NCBI RefSeq assembly: GCF_002224645.1
Contig: NZ_CP022121.1
Coordinates: 1,308,501-1,372,500, forward strand
DNA: 64,000 nt
Source: Dehalobacterium formicoaceticum
GTDB taxonomy: Bacteria; Bacillota; Dehalobacteriia; Dehalobacteriales; Dehalobacteriaceae
Direction: 5' to 3'
The translations under genes were made by a program, and so were the position numbers. Below the pieces are notes generated by a model. That model was not told where the DNA came from and searched no databases. It saw nothing but the letters and a program-made list of their open reading frames with translations. Positions 44,089 to 52,953 of this stretch are shown here, piece by piece (within the stretch, counting starts at the first letter, position 1; every line of letters begins with the position of its first letter).

Positions 44089-44358
44089 AATAACTTTGTT
44101 TCCACAAAGAATCAACCTATTTACGGCCCAGTTAATAGCAAAATGGAAAAATCGTCTCCGCAGGAGAAAATTTTACATTGAGATAATATTAATAGGCACA
44201 GTTAAGATGGAACAAAATAATAGTTACCATCGTCAAGTAAATAATGTAATACCCGCAACAAATCTTTGCTGGGGGCAATCAATTTTAAACCAATGACCTG
44301 CTGTCGGTGGGGGAAGTACCCTATGCGCAGAACTGCGGGAACTGAAGGAGGTATAATA

Positions 44359-46278
44359 ATGGAGAAGCAACAAAAGATCTGTCTTACAATGATTATTATC
44401 ATTACTGCAATTGTCTTTATGGTATCGAAGGGGACCGTCTGGTATGCGGAAGCTGATGCAGCAAGTCCTTCCCCTTCAGTACAAAAAATTAAGGATGTTA
44501 TCGTTATCGTGGGAGATCATACTATAGATTTTGAGGATGCTGTCCCAGTGTCGACGCAGGGACGGATATTAGTACCATTAAGGGCGATTTTTGAAGCCAT
44601 GGGAGCCACGGTGGATTGGGAGAGTGAAAGCAGGACAATCTTTGCCTCTCGTAAGGATCGGTCCATAGAGCTTTCCATCAATGAAGGGACAGCTTTCGTA
44701 AATAAGAAGCAAGTCGTATTAGATGTACCGGCAATGATTGTTGGTAACAGAACGATGGTTCCTTTACGTTTCGTAGGGGAGGCATTTGACGGAATTGTGG
44801 ACTGGAACAGTCAAACAAAGACAGTGGCTATCAGTCTGGCCAAAGAAAACATGCAGGAAGTTCCGGATCTGCAGGTGGAATTGAATAATAAGATCCTGTC
44901 TTTTGAGACGCCCCCCATTACCAAAGACGGGAGAAACTATCTTCCTCCGGAAACTATTTTAGCTGCTCTGGATGGTGAGGTTTATTGGGAGCAAAAGGAC
45001 GATGAGGTATCAATCACCATGGACGGAGTCAGTATAATTTTTTCTACAGGAAAAAATTATGCCATGATCAATGGACAAAGAGTATATACCACGGATTTCC
45101 CAATTGAGTATCAGGAAAATATTTTGGTTCCTATCCGATTTGTGACAGAGGCTTTTGGAGGTATCGCCCATTTTGTTCAAGAAACAAAGATGACCCATAT
45201 TTATATCAACCGTCCTAAGTTTAAAACCAGCTTTTTAGAGAAAGAAGAAAGAAAAATGGTTACACCGGTACCTGTGCCCAGGCCTTCCTTAATTGACAAC
45301 AGAATGCTGATGGTGAGCGACAATCCGGAAATCTTAACCTCAGAGACGATTCCTGCTGAAAATGTCACTTTATGGCACCATCCGGTAGTTTCTTCCCAAA
45401 ACAGCCAGGATCACCGGGTATTTGGCTGGCATATCAATCGTTTGGGCAAGAAACTCAAGCTGGGTATAACAATTGAAAACCTTTCCGAACAAAATGTCAT
45501 CGAAATAGTTGGCTTGCAAGGAATTAAACGCAACAGTCCTAACGGATGGTCAAATTATGACGTGGGGATTCCCCTCGTAGAAACTATGTTAGGCGGTCAA
45601 TTACTTAATATTAAGGTAGAAACTCCTCGGGTGCAGCCGGGTGAAACAATTGTACTGCACTCCTTTGAGGTTGAATCGGACCATTTAGTCGGTTTTTTAG
45701 ACGAGTTTACTGTAAAAAATGTTCAGGGCACAGGTGAAATGAAGTACACAATCCGTACGGTGTTGAGTCAGCAAGAAGACAGTGATCTTGCGGCAATTAA
45801 GTCGTTTCCCGTTGCGCTGGATAGGAAAAACCCTCACCCTCGGGGTAATTGGAGCGGTTCAACATTATTAACAAAACTTTCTCCTTATCAGGCGGATAGC
45901 GGCGCAGTTGCCTATAGCATTTCAAACGGCATTACAGATAATCTTTTAACACCGGAAAATGCCCTGAACGATCATGGTTCTGTAATCGCGAACTCCGGTC
46001 ATTACGGAGTTACGTATAAAATTAAAATTCCAGTAATTAACAATACAGGCAAGGAGAAAATTGTCCGCGTGAGCTTTGGGGGCCGGGGCGGTCTTTATGC
46101 CGGTGCGGTAAAGACTAATGAAGGAGTATTTATTACTCCGGTACTGGAACCAATGAAAGAAGTGGCAAATGTCCTTGATTATGAAATTCAGGAGGGACAG
46201 GGCGTAATTGAGTTGGAAGTGATGCACGCCGGAGGTTCGGCTTTGGCTTTAGGGCTGGAAATCAGTACCTTGAATTAA
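44359..46278 (+). CDS. Copper-amine-oxidase-N-like stalk-domain surface protein
   Basis: A 639-residue secreted or membrane-anchored protein. An N-terminal hydrophobic helix is followed by two or three copper amine oxidase N-terminal-like domains (ILVPLRAIFEAMGATVDWES, TMVPLRFVGEAFDGIVDWNS, ILVPIRFVTEAFGGIAHFV), then an unassigned beta-rich C-terminal half of about 280 residues. The ATG at 44359 follows AAGGAGGT by 6 bases. The domains are common in cell-surface proteins of Clostridia and probably bind the wall or other proteins, not copper. Confidence 0.85.
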   Translation: MEKQQKICLTMIIIITAIVFMVSKGTVWYAEADAASPSPSVQKIKDVIVIVGDHTIDFEDAVPVSTQGRILVPLRAIFEAMGATVDWESESRTIFASRKDRSIELSINEGTAFVNKKQVVLDVPAMIVGNRTMVPLRFVGEAFDGIVDWNSQTKTVAISLAKENMQEVPDLQVELNNKILSFETPPITKDGRNYLPPETILAALDGEVYWEQKDDEVSITMDGVSIIFSTGKNYAMINGQRVYTTDFPIEYQENILVPIRFVTEAFGGIAHFVQETKMTHIYINRPKFKTSFLEKEERKMVTPVPVPRPSLIDNRMLMVSDNPEILTSETIPAENVTLWHHPVVSSQNSQDHRVFGWHINRLGKKLKLGITIENLSEQNVIEIVGLQGIKRNSPNGWSNYDVGIPLVETMLGGQLLNIKVETPRVQPGETIVLHSFEVESDHLVGFLDEFTVKNVQGTGEMKYTIRTVLSQQEDSDLAAIKSFPVALDRKNPHPRGNWSGSTLLTKLSPYQADSGAVAYSISNGITDNLLTPENALNDHGSVIANSGHYGVTYKIKIPVINNTGKEKIVRVSFGGRGGLYAGAVKTNEGVFITPVLEPMKEVANVLDYEIQEGQGVIELEVMHAGGSALALGLEISTLN

Positions 46279-46310
46279 ACATTATTCTATTCCAGGTGAA
46301 AGTGTAGGTA

Positions 46311-46338
46311 AAAAAAGCCCATAATATCTGATATTATG
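46311..46338. terminator. Bidirectional terminator between converging genes
   Basis: AAAGCCCATAATATC pairs with GATATTATGGGCTTT around a single T, lying between the surface protein and the minus-strand CMD gene. Confidence 0.85.
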
Positions 46339-46363
46339 GGCTTTCTGTCTTATTATTTTGACA

Positions 46364-46723
46364 TTAGTTTTTCAACTGAGAAGTTACGATATTGGGGTGG
46401 GTACTTTCTGTTTCCCCCATTTCTTCTCGCAGAATAAGAATACCTTCCATGGTTTTAGGGAATCCCACTGTAGGAGCTGCCAGCATAATGGTATGCTCAA
46501 TTTCCTCACGAGTACATCCGCTTTTGATAGCTTTAATAATGTGCGTTCGCAAAGCATATCGATACTGACAAGCTGTAGATAAGGCTATTTTTATCAGCCA
46601 GCGGGCCTTTTCATCCAATGGACCGCCTTTTTGATGTACCAGCCTGCCATAATTCTCGTAAGCATGATAAATATCCCCGTGATTTTCCGTAAAGTACTTT
46701 AAATTACTTTCTATAGTATCCAT
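46364..46723 (-). CDS. Carboxymuconolactone decarboxylase (CMD/AhpD-like) family protein
   Basis: A 119-residue helical protein with the CMD core (ARWLIKIALSTACQYRYALRTHIIKAIKSGCTREEIEHTI). Only one cysteine lies at the AhpD active-site position (ACQYRYA rather than CxxC), so classical AhpD disulfide chemistry is unlikely. The ATG at 46723 has GGAGGT 7 bases upstream. Function open. Confidence 0.85.
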   Translation of the reverse strand: MDTIESNLKYFTENHGDIYHAYENYGRLVHQKGGPLDEKARWLIKIALSTACQYRYALRTHIIKAIKSGCTREEIEHTIMLAAPTVGFPKTMEGILILREEMGETESTHPNIVTSQLKN

Positions 46724-46808
46724 GTATCTAACCTCCAGCAAACTTTATATGAAAATTATTTGCGATAGAAGAAAATATTATGCGCACAAGCTAAATTTTC
46801 TTTACCTC

Positions 46809-46864
46809 TTGACAATGTAGTCTACAAGATGTAAACTAAACACAACAGTCTAGAATTTGTAGAC
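46809..46864 (+). promoter_or_regulatory. Promoter and operator of the second blaI-blaR1-like operon
   Basis: TTGACA (46809) and TAAACT (46832-46837) are 17 bases apart. The perfect dyad TGTAG-T-CTACA (46816-46826) fills the spacer, and a second, looser dyad GTCTA..TAGAC (46848-46864) follows. This is the layout expected for BlaI autorepression. Confidence 0.75.
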
Positions 46865-46883
46865 CAAGAAGGAGGAGGATCAA

Positions 46884-47243
46884 ATGGCAGAATTAAAACT
46901 GACGGAAATGGAAGCTAAATTTGCCGATATAATTTGGGCGAATGAACCGATCCCATCGGGGGAGTTGGTAAAGCTATGTGAGGCAGAACTGGATTGGAAG
47001 AAATCAACCACTTACACCATCTTGAAAAGACTTGCCAAGAAAGGAATTTTTGAAAACAAAAATGGAATCGTATCATCCCACCTCAATAAGGAAGCATTTT
47101 ATGCTGAGCAGAGCAAACAATTTGTGGAGGAAAAATTTGAGGGTTCTTTGCCTCGGTTTCTGGCAGCATTCACAAGAAATCATAAGCTAAACCATCAGGA
47201 AATTGACGAGTTGCAAAAGCTTATCGATGAATATAAGGAGTGA
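46884..47243 (+). CDS. BlaI/MecI-family transcriptional repressor
   Basis: A 119-residue winged-helix repressor starting MAELKLTEMEAKFADIIW, with the DNA-reading segment DWKKSTTYTILKRLAKKGIF, and a C-terminal dimer helix. GGAGGAGG precedes the ATG. It should bind the TGTAG-T-CTACA dyad in its own promoter and be inactivated by the adjacent M56 protein. Confidence 0.92.
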   Translation: MAELKLTEMEAKFADIIWANEPIPSGELVKLCEAELDWKKSTTYTILKRLAKKGIFENKNGIVSSHLNKEAFYAEQSKQFVEEKFEGSLPRFLAAFTRNHKLNHQEIDELQKLIDEYKE

Positions 47244-47248
47244 TGATC

Positions 47249-49312
47249 ATGGAACAGTTATTTTTGCAGGTTCTGAAGATGAGCATTACCGCCGGTTATG
47301 TCGTTCTCTTGGTGATTGCGGCACGGCTGCTGCTCAAAAAAGCACCTAAGATTTTCTCTTATGCTCTTTGGTCCGTGGTGCTGTTCAGGCTGGTATGCCC
47401 CTTTTCATTTGAAAGCATCTTCAGTCTGATTCCCGGTCTGATAACCAGGGGTACGGACACACAAACCATATCAACCGGTATGATGCATGCACAGACACCG
47501 CCCATGAATAGTGGCAGCACCATCGCTAACCAAACAGTTAATACTACCTTACCTGCATCCATGGCAGGCACCGGTACAAATACACTGCAATCATGGATTT
47601 CATTTGGCGATATAGTGTGGATTATTGGCATATTCGTTCTTATTTCATACAATTTATTATCCGTGATCAAGCTGAAAGGCAAATTAAAGTCGGCAAAGCC
47701 TGTTTTTCGTAATTTATATGAAACAACCGATATCAAAACCCCCTTTATTTTGGGTATCATCAAGCCCAGGATTTATCTTCCTGAGGGTCTTTCCGAAAAT
47801 GAAAAAGCCTATATCCTAAAGCACGAAGAAACTCATCTCAAAAGAATGGATCATATTATCAAGCCTTTGGCGTTCTTGGTAGTCTGTGTTCATTGGTTTA
47901 ACCCTCTTGTTTGGGTTGCTTTCTTCCTCATGAGCGAGGATATGGAATTGTCCTGTGATGAAAGCGTGCTTAAACAAATGGGGGATGGCATTAAAAAGGA
48001 TTATTCCTCATCCCTTTTATCTCTGGCGGCAGGTCGGCGCTTTGTAGGAGGCTATCCCCTTGCTTTTGGAGAGAACAACACGAGGGGGCGCATTATGAAT
48101 ATTTTAAACTACAAAAAGCCGAGGTTTTGGGTAACCATAGCGGGGATTATTGCTGTGGCGGTGATTGTTGTGGCATTAATGAGTAATCCCCAATCAGAGC
48201 AACTTACCATTCAGGATTATGCGGAGCAATTTGTGGAACAGGAAATTGCCGCTTATCCAAGTTATAATATTATCGATAGTAAAATTACCAAGCTTGAAAA
48301 GATGACTTCTTTTGATCATTTGCTTTCATCTCCCGTGGAAATATGGCATATTGAATATCGCCTGAAACCAGCGGAACCTGTCGATGTTATGCCCGGAGGC
48401 ATGAGTACAGATGAGGGATGGATTACCGAAGAACGGGATATGGGGAAACCCCTGCTGGTTTTTTCTTATGAAAAGTCCAGACCAAAGTTTTTGGGCACGA
48501 TGCTGAGCGGTGAGGGTGATTTTTCAAGACCGGCAGGCCAGGAAACGGCGCTGCGGATCTTTCTGGAAGGGAAAGATCTCCTGCCCCAGGAAACTTACCC
48601 GGGAAACCATATGGTGGTAAAATTTCCTCTCTCAACAGGGGAGACCAGTCAGCTCCTATTGTCTCAGCCAATTATGCAAGGGGAAGGTGGAATTTGGTGT
48701 GTTGAGCGCTGGATGGATGGAAACGGTACGGTATATCATCCTCTGCCGGATACAGATCTGACGATTAAAGCATATTATCAGGAATTACAAAAGCAAAGTG
48801 AAGCTGGAAATCATCCCGATCTATTAGACCCCATGCGCGTTGCTATTGATTTCATCAAACAAGGTCTGGGACAATGGCAGGTAACCATGGATGACCTTGT
48901 ACCCCAATACGATGCCACGGCAGAGGATTTTTCAGAAACACCGGAAAGTCGTTATATCGGTTTTATTTCAAATTTTGATACCGAAACATACTCTAAACCT
49001 TCTTTTCATTTAGATCAAATCGAGTGGCTAACACTTGAGGATACGGAGAGACTGAAGGAACTGAATATTGACCCCAATGATTTGCCCAACGGATACTATA
49101 TCCACAATCCGAAAAGTTACCCCATGGGTCATCAGGTGACAGACCAAACCGAATACCGAATTATTGACGGGACGGGGGAAGCTAACCATAAACTTGTTTC
49201 CCTTGAGGAGTTTGTTCGGCATCTGGATCAATTTAAGGATTTCACACCACCCTTTTGGGTTACAACCAAGGATGGATTTGTCACAAGTATTACGGAACAG
49301 TATGTGCCGTAA
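47249..49312 (+). CDS. BlaR1-like M56 family membrane metallopeptidase
   Basis: A 687-residue protein with four membrane helices in the first 320 residues, a zinc site LKHEETHLKRMD and the glutamate in MELSCDESVLKQMG. A further membrane helix (VTIAGIIAVAVIVVALMS) leads to a 370-residue extracellular domain that is not a penicillin-binding domain and is unrecognised. The ATG at 49249-type start is excluded; the one at 47249 has AAGGAG 8 bases upstream. The signal sensed is probably not a beta-lactam. Confidence 0.88.
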   Translation: MEQLFLQVLKMSITAGYVVLLVIAARLLLKKAPKIFSYALWSVVLFRLVCPFSFESIFSLIPGLITRGTDTQTISTGMMHAQTPPMNSGSTIANQTVNTTLPASMAGTGTNTLQSWISFGDIVWIIGIFVLISYNLLSVIKLKGKLKSAKPVFRNLYETTDIKTPFILGIIKPRIYLPEGLSENEKAYILKHEETHLKRMDHIIKPLAFLVVCVHWFNPLVWVAFFLMSEDMELSCDESVLKQMGDGIKKDYSSSLLSLAAGRRFVGGYPLAFGENNTRGRIMNILNYKKPRFWVTIAGIIAVAVIVVALMSNPQSEQLTIQDYAEQFVEQEIAAYPSYNIIDSKITKLEKMTSFDHLLSSPVEIWHIEYRLKPAEPVDVMPGGMSTDEGWITEERDMGKPLLVFSYEKSRPKFLGTMLSGEGDFSRPAGQETALRIFLEGKDLLPQETYPGNHMVVKFPLSTGETSQLLLSQPIMQGEGGIWCVERWMDGNGTVYHPLPDTDLTIKAYYQELQKQSEAGNHPDLLDPMRVAIDFIKQGLGQWQVTMDDLVPQYDATAEDFSETPESRYIGFISNFDTETYSKPSFHLDQIEWLTLEDTERLKELNIDPNDLPNGYYIHNPKSYPMGHQVTDQTEYRIIDGTGEANHKLVSLEEFVRHLDQFKDFTPPFWVTTKDGFVTSITEQYVP

Positions 49313-49339
49313 GCTTGATCGAAACAATATCAATATAAA

Positions 49340-49376
49340 TCGCTCCCTATCTCCTTGATGGGGAGCGGTTTTTTTA
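49340..49376 (+). terminator. Terminator of the blaI-blaR1-like operon
   Basis: CGCTCCC pairs with GGGAGCG, followed by seven T's. Confidence 0.85.
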
Positions 49377-49549
49377 ACAGATCAGATGCTTATTTCTGAC
49401 AAGGAGGATGTTTTTCTTTGATTTTTTCTTTCTGCTACCTTTGGGACTTTGGTGGAACTGTGCCAGCGAGATTAGGAATTATAAATTAGGATTGAATTTC
49501 TTGTGGTCTTCTGGTAAAATGATTTTATAGTTGAATTTAATAAATTGTT

Positions 49550-49720
49550 CTTAGGTGCCCCGACATGGGGAGAATAGGAAATCCGGTTATAATCCGGTAC
49601 GGACCCACCACTGTAGAGACGAGTCTACGCTAATCCACTGGCATGTGCTGGGAAGGGGCGTTCAGGACGTTTGAGTCTGAGTCAGGAGACCTGCCTAAGA
49701 ATAAAAAAGTCTTTCCAGGG
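49550..49720 (+). promoter_or_regulatory. Cobalamin riboswitch
   Basis: AdoCbl aptamer landmarks in order: TAGGTGCCCC at the 5' end, GGGAGAATAGGAAATCCGGT, CGGACCCACCACTGT, the central CACTGGCATGTGCTGGGAAG region and the 3' box AGTCAGGAGACCTGCC. It should switch off expression when cobalamin is abundant. Confidence 0.93.
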
Positions 49721-49747
49721 TAACGGAAAGCGGCGGCGATGAAGGCA

Positions 49748-49797
49748 AAGTCCCGACCACAATAACCATTGTGGCGGGACTTTATTTTTTTTTACTT
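49748..49797 (+). terminator. Riboswitch-controlled terminator
   Basis: AAAGTCCCG..CCACAAT pairs with ATTGTGG-CGGGACTTT and is followed by a long T-run, 30 bases after the aptamer. It is the likely expression platform for cobT. Confidence 0.88.
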
Positions 49798-49925
49798 TCA
49801 GAAAGTATAAATTTTAAGGTTGAAAGTATAAGTGCAACTAAGGCTTCCGCCAGCGCCAGAGGCTTGGCGCAAGCCAAGATTTCTAATTAAATAATGAACT
49901 TGAAGGAAATTAGGAGATGATGATA

Positions 49926-51053
49926 ATGAATAACACTATGAAATTACACGGTTTAGAAAATCTTAAAAAAGCCAATGGACAAGAGCTTGAGGCGGCATTG
50001 CAGGAGTTGATCCATGGGATTGAAGAATTGGATCAGGAAGCGATGCTTGCGATGCAAAAACGTGTGGATGCCAAGATTAAGCCCACCGGAAGTTTGGGTA
50101 TTCTGGAGGATATTGCTCAACAGCTTGCCGGAATTCAACGCACTTCACAACCCACCATTAAAGGGAAAGCAGTTCTATTGATGGCCGGAGATCATGGTGT
50201 AGTAGCTGAGGGTGTCAGTGCAGCACCTCAAGAAATTACGGCTCAAATGTTCTATAGCTATTTTGGCGGTGGTGGAGGTATCAATGTCTTAGCTCGTAAT
50301 GGGGGAGCGGATGTAATCTGTACCGACATTGGCATTGCCGGCCCCTTGGATCCCCCGGAACTCATGGAAAACCGGATCAAAAACGGTACGAACAATATGT
50401 TGCATGGTCCGGCGATGACTCCGGAGGAGGCTCTTCAGGCCATTCTTACCGGTGCCAAAATTGCTGCCCAAGCTATCGATTCAGGAGTAAATCTCTTGGC
50501 AACAGGAGAGGTAGGTATCGGGAATACCACGCCCAGTTCGGCCCTGATTTCCGTATTTACCGGTCAGCCGGTGGAAAGGGTTACTGGATCCGGCACCGGC
50601 ATAAAGGATGCAGCTCTAGAGCATAAACAAGAGGTCATTAAACAAGCGATTAAGATTAATCAACCGGATCCTGACAATCCATTGGATACGATGGCAAAGG
50701 TGGGAGGACTGGAGCACGCTGCCCTCACAGGTGCTATTTTGGAGGCTGCCTACCAACATGTGCCAATTATATTAGATGGGATTATTGCAGCATCAGCAGC
50801 CCTTACGGCTGTCAAATTTGCGCCCCTTGCCAAGAATTATATGATTACTTCCCATAGTTCGGAGGAAGAAGGACAAACGGTGGCTCTTGAACATCTTGGT
50901 TTCAAGCCCAGACTTTATTTTAATATGAGACTGGGAGAAGGTACCGGTGCTGCTCTAATGTTCCCCATGGTAGATGCCGCTCTGAAGATTGCTGACGAAA
51001 TGGCCACCTTTGATACGGCCGGTGTTAGCACCGGAGAGTTTTTAACCAGATAA
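49926..51053 (+). CDS. cobT: Nicotinate-nucleotide--dimethylbenzimidazole phosphoribosyltransferase
   Basis: A 375-residue CobT: PTGSLGILEDIAQQLAGIQ, the MAGDHGVVAEGVSA motif, TGEVGIGNTTPSSALIS and the late SHSSEEEGQTVALEHLG are family signatures; the catalytic Glu lies in the final GEGTGAALMFPM region. It activates the lower cobalamin ligand as alpha-ribazole phosphate. The ATG at 49926 has TAGGAG 9 bases upstream; two earlier ATGs are too close. It is under the cobalamin riboswitch, matching its role. Confidence 0.95.
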   Translation: MNNTMKLHGLENLKKANGQELEAALQELIHGIEELDQEAMLAMQKRVDAKIKPTGSLGILEDIAQQLAGIQRTSQPTIKGKAVLLMAGDHGVVAEGVSAAPQEITAQMFYSYFGGGGGINVLARNGGADVICTDIGIAGPLDPPELMENRIKNGTNNMLHGPAMTPEEALQAILTGAKIAAQAIDSGVNLLATGEVGIGNTTPSSALISVFTGQPVERVTGSGTGIKDAALEHKQEVIKQAIKINQPDPDNPLDTMAKVGGLEHAALTGAILEAAYQHVPIILDGIIAASAALTAVKFAPLAKNYMITSHSSEEEGQTVALEHLGFKPRLYFNMRLGEGTGAALMFPMVDAALKIADEMATFDTAGVSTGEFLTR

Positions 51054-51164
51054 TCATTTTGTTAATCCCAAAAGAGTTTTGATGTAGATAAATTTACTAT
51101 TTAGGTGTATAATTTAACTTGATACTTTCGGCCGATTGGTCAAGGTGCGAAGGCACTATTCTAA

Positions 51165-51207
51165 AGACGATTCTTTGTTAATTAGACAAGAGAAGCGTCT
51201 TTCATTT
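51165..51207 (+). promoter_or_regulatory. Hairpin in the gltX leader
   Basis: AAAGACG and CGTCTTT enclose a shorter stem (TTCTTTG..AAGAGAA-like) and are followed by CATTTTA. It could attenuate gltX, but no T-box sequence is present. Confidence 0.4.
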
Positions 51208-51248
51208 TACATTTAAGCTTTAAAATTATAATAAAAATGAGGAAGATT

Positions 51249-52892
51249 ATGGATAATAAGAAATTAGCTGATTTGCTATTCCCCAAGATAACGAGATCAA
51301 TTACTGATTATGAAACTGTATTTCCGGAGAGAAATTTAAGTGAGGACGCAAAAGTCACCCGATTAGCACCAAGTCCCACCGGTTTTATTCACCTGGGGAA
51401 TCTTTACGGTGCTTTTGTTGATGAACGATTGGCCCATCAAAGTAATGGAGTATTTATGCTGCGCATCGAGGATACCGACGATAAACGGCAAGTAGAAGGC
51501 GCCGTGGAAACTATTATTTCCTCCTTGGAATTCTTTGATTTAAAGTTTGATGAAGGGGCCGGCATTGACGGGGAAAAAGGGAGCTACGGACCATATTTTC
51601 AAAGCAAAAGAGCAGAACTTTATCAGACGGCAGCAAAGCACTTAGTGGAGATGGGCAGGGCCTACCCATGTTTTTGTTCCGAAGAAGAATTGGAAGAAAT
51701 CAGGAAACAGCAGATGGCTGAAAATGTTAACACCGGATACTATGGTAAATGGGCTCGGGATCGCAATTTATCCTTGGAGGAGATCCAGGTTCATTTAGCA
51801 AACCAGGAGCGTTTTGTTCTGCGCTTAAAATCCATGGGGATTCTGGAACAAACCTTTGAAATTGAGGATGCCATCAGAGGGTACCTTTCCATGCCGGTCA
51901 ATGATCAGGATGTGGTAATTTTGAAAGCCAACGGCATTCCCACTTATCACTTCGCCCATGTGGTCGACGATCACTTTATGCGCGTGACCCATGTGGTGCG
52001 GGGAGAAGAGTGGCTTTCAACCTTACCGATTCATTATGAGTTATTTACGACTTTAGGTTGGGAATTTCCAGTATATTGTCATACCGCACACTTAATGAAA
52101 ATCGATGAGGGAATTAAGAGAAAGCTCTCGAAGAGAAAAGACCCGGAATTGGGCTTAGAGTATTACATGAAATTAGGATATCATCCGGCGGCAGTGCGAG
52201 AGTATCTGATGACGATATTGAATTCCAATTTCGAGGAGTGGAGAATTGAAAATCCGGACAGTGATATTGATGAATTTCATTTCACTTTAAATAAAATGAG
52301 TAATTCCGGTGCTTTATTTGATTTAGGTAAACTTAATGATATCAGCAAGAATGTTTTAGTGAATATTTATGCGCAAGAAATCTTTGATTTTCTGGTTAAA
52401 TGGGGGCAGGCATATCGCCGGGAAATCGTTGATTTGCTTTTGGAACATCAGGCTGCGGTGCTGCAATTGTTGGATGTGGGCCGGGATGATCCTGTTAAAC
52501 CCCGAAAAGATCTGATTTATTGTGAACAAATATTTGACTTTATCAGCTATTTCTTTGACGAATACTTTCAGATCGTCGACCCCTATCCGGAAAACATCGA
52601 TGAAGAGGAAGTCAAAAAAATACTGAAAGCGTACCTGTCTACCTATGACCACAGTGACGAACAAAGCCAATGGTTTGACAAAATAAGAACCATCGCCACA
52701 GAAAATGGTTACGCGGCAAAACCCAAGGACTTTAAGAAGCATCCGGATCAATATAAAGGACATGTGGGTGATGTCAGTACGGTAATTCGTATTGCCATTG
52801 TTGGCCGCACTTCTTCGCCGGATGTTTGGGCCTTGCAGCAGATTATGGGAGCAGATAAAGTACAGCAGCGAATTAAATCTGCAGCAGAATAA
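51249..52892 (+). CDS. gltX: Glutamate--tRNA ligase
   Basis: A 547-residue class I synthetase: HIGH-type motif SPTGFIHLGNLYGA, LRIEDTDDKRQVEGA, a CFCSEEELEE segment and KMSKS-type KRKLSKRKDPE. The C-terminal half is the anticodon-binding region. The ATG at 51249 has AGGA 5 bases upstream; another in-frame ATG at 51237 lacks a ribosome site. It is of the longer clostridial type. Discriminating or non-discriminating specificity (Glu versus Gln tRNA) cannot be read directly. Confidence 0.9.
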   Translation: MDNKKLADLLFPKITRSITDYETVFPERNLSEDAKVTRLAPSPTGFIHLGNLYGAFVDERLAHQSNGVFMLRIEDTDDKRQVEGAVETIISSLEFFDLKFDEGAGIDGEKGSYGPYFQSKRAELYQTAAKHLVEMGRAYPCFCSEEELEEIRKQQMAENVNTGYYGKWARDRNLSLEEIQVHLANQERFVLRLKSMGILEQTFEIEDAIRGYLSMPVNDQDVVILKANGIPTYHFAHVVDDHFMRVTHVVRGEEWLSTLPIHYELFTTLGWEFPVYCHTAHLMKIDEGIKRKLSKRKDPELGLEYYMKLGYHPAAVREYLMTILNSNFEEWRIENPDSDIDEFHFTLNKMSNSGALFDLGKLNDISKNVLVNIYAQEIFDFLVKWGQAYRREIVDLLLEHQAAVLQLLDVGRDDPVKPRKDLIYCEQIFDFISYFFDEYFQIVDPYPENIDEEEVKKILKAYLSTYDHSDEQSQWFDKIRTIATENGYAAKPKDFKKHPDQYKGHVGDVSTVIRIAIVGRTSSPDVWALQQIMGADKVQQRIKSAAE

Positions 52893-52953
52893 GTAAGCCA
52901 TGGCAGAGGGCTTTGGCGATTCATCCAAAATTCATAGTGAAAAGAGGAAAATT

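Noticed and set aside
51054-51248. T-box upstream of gltX
   Set aside because: No GGTACCGCG-type sequence or stem I motifs; only a simple hairpin.
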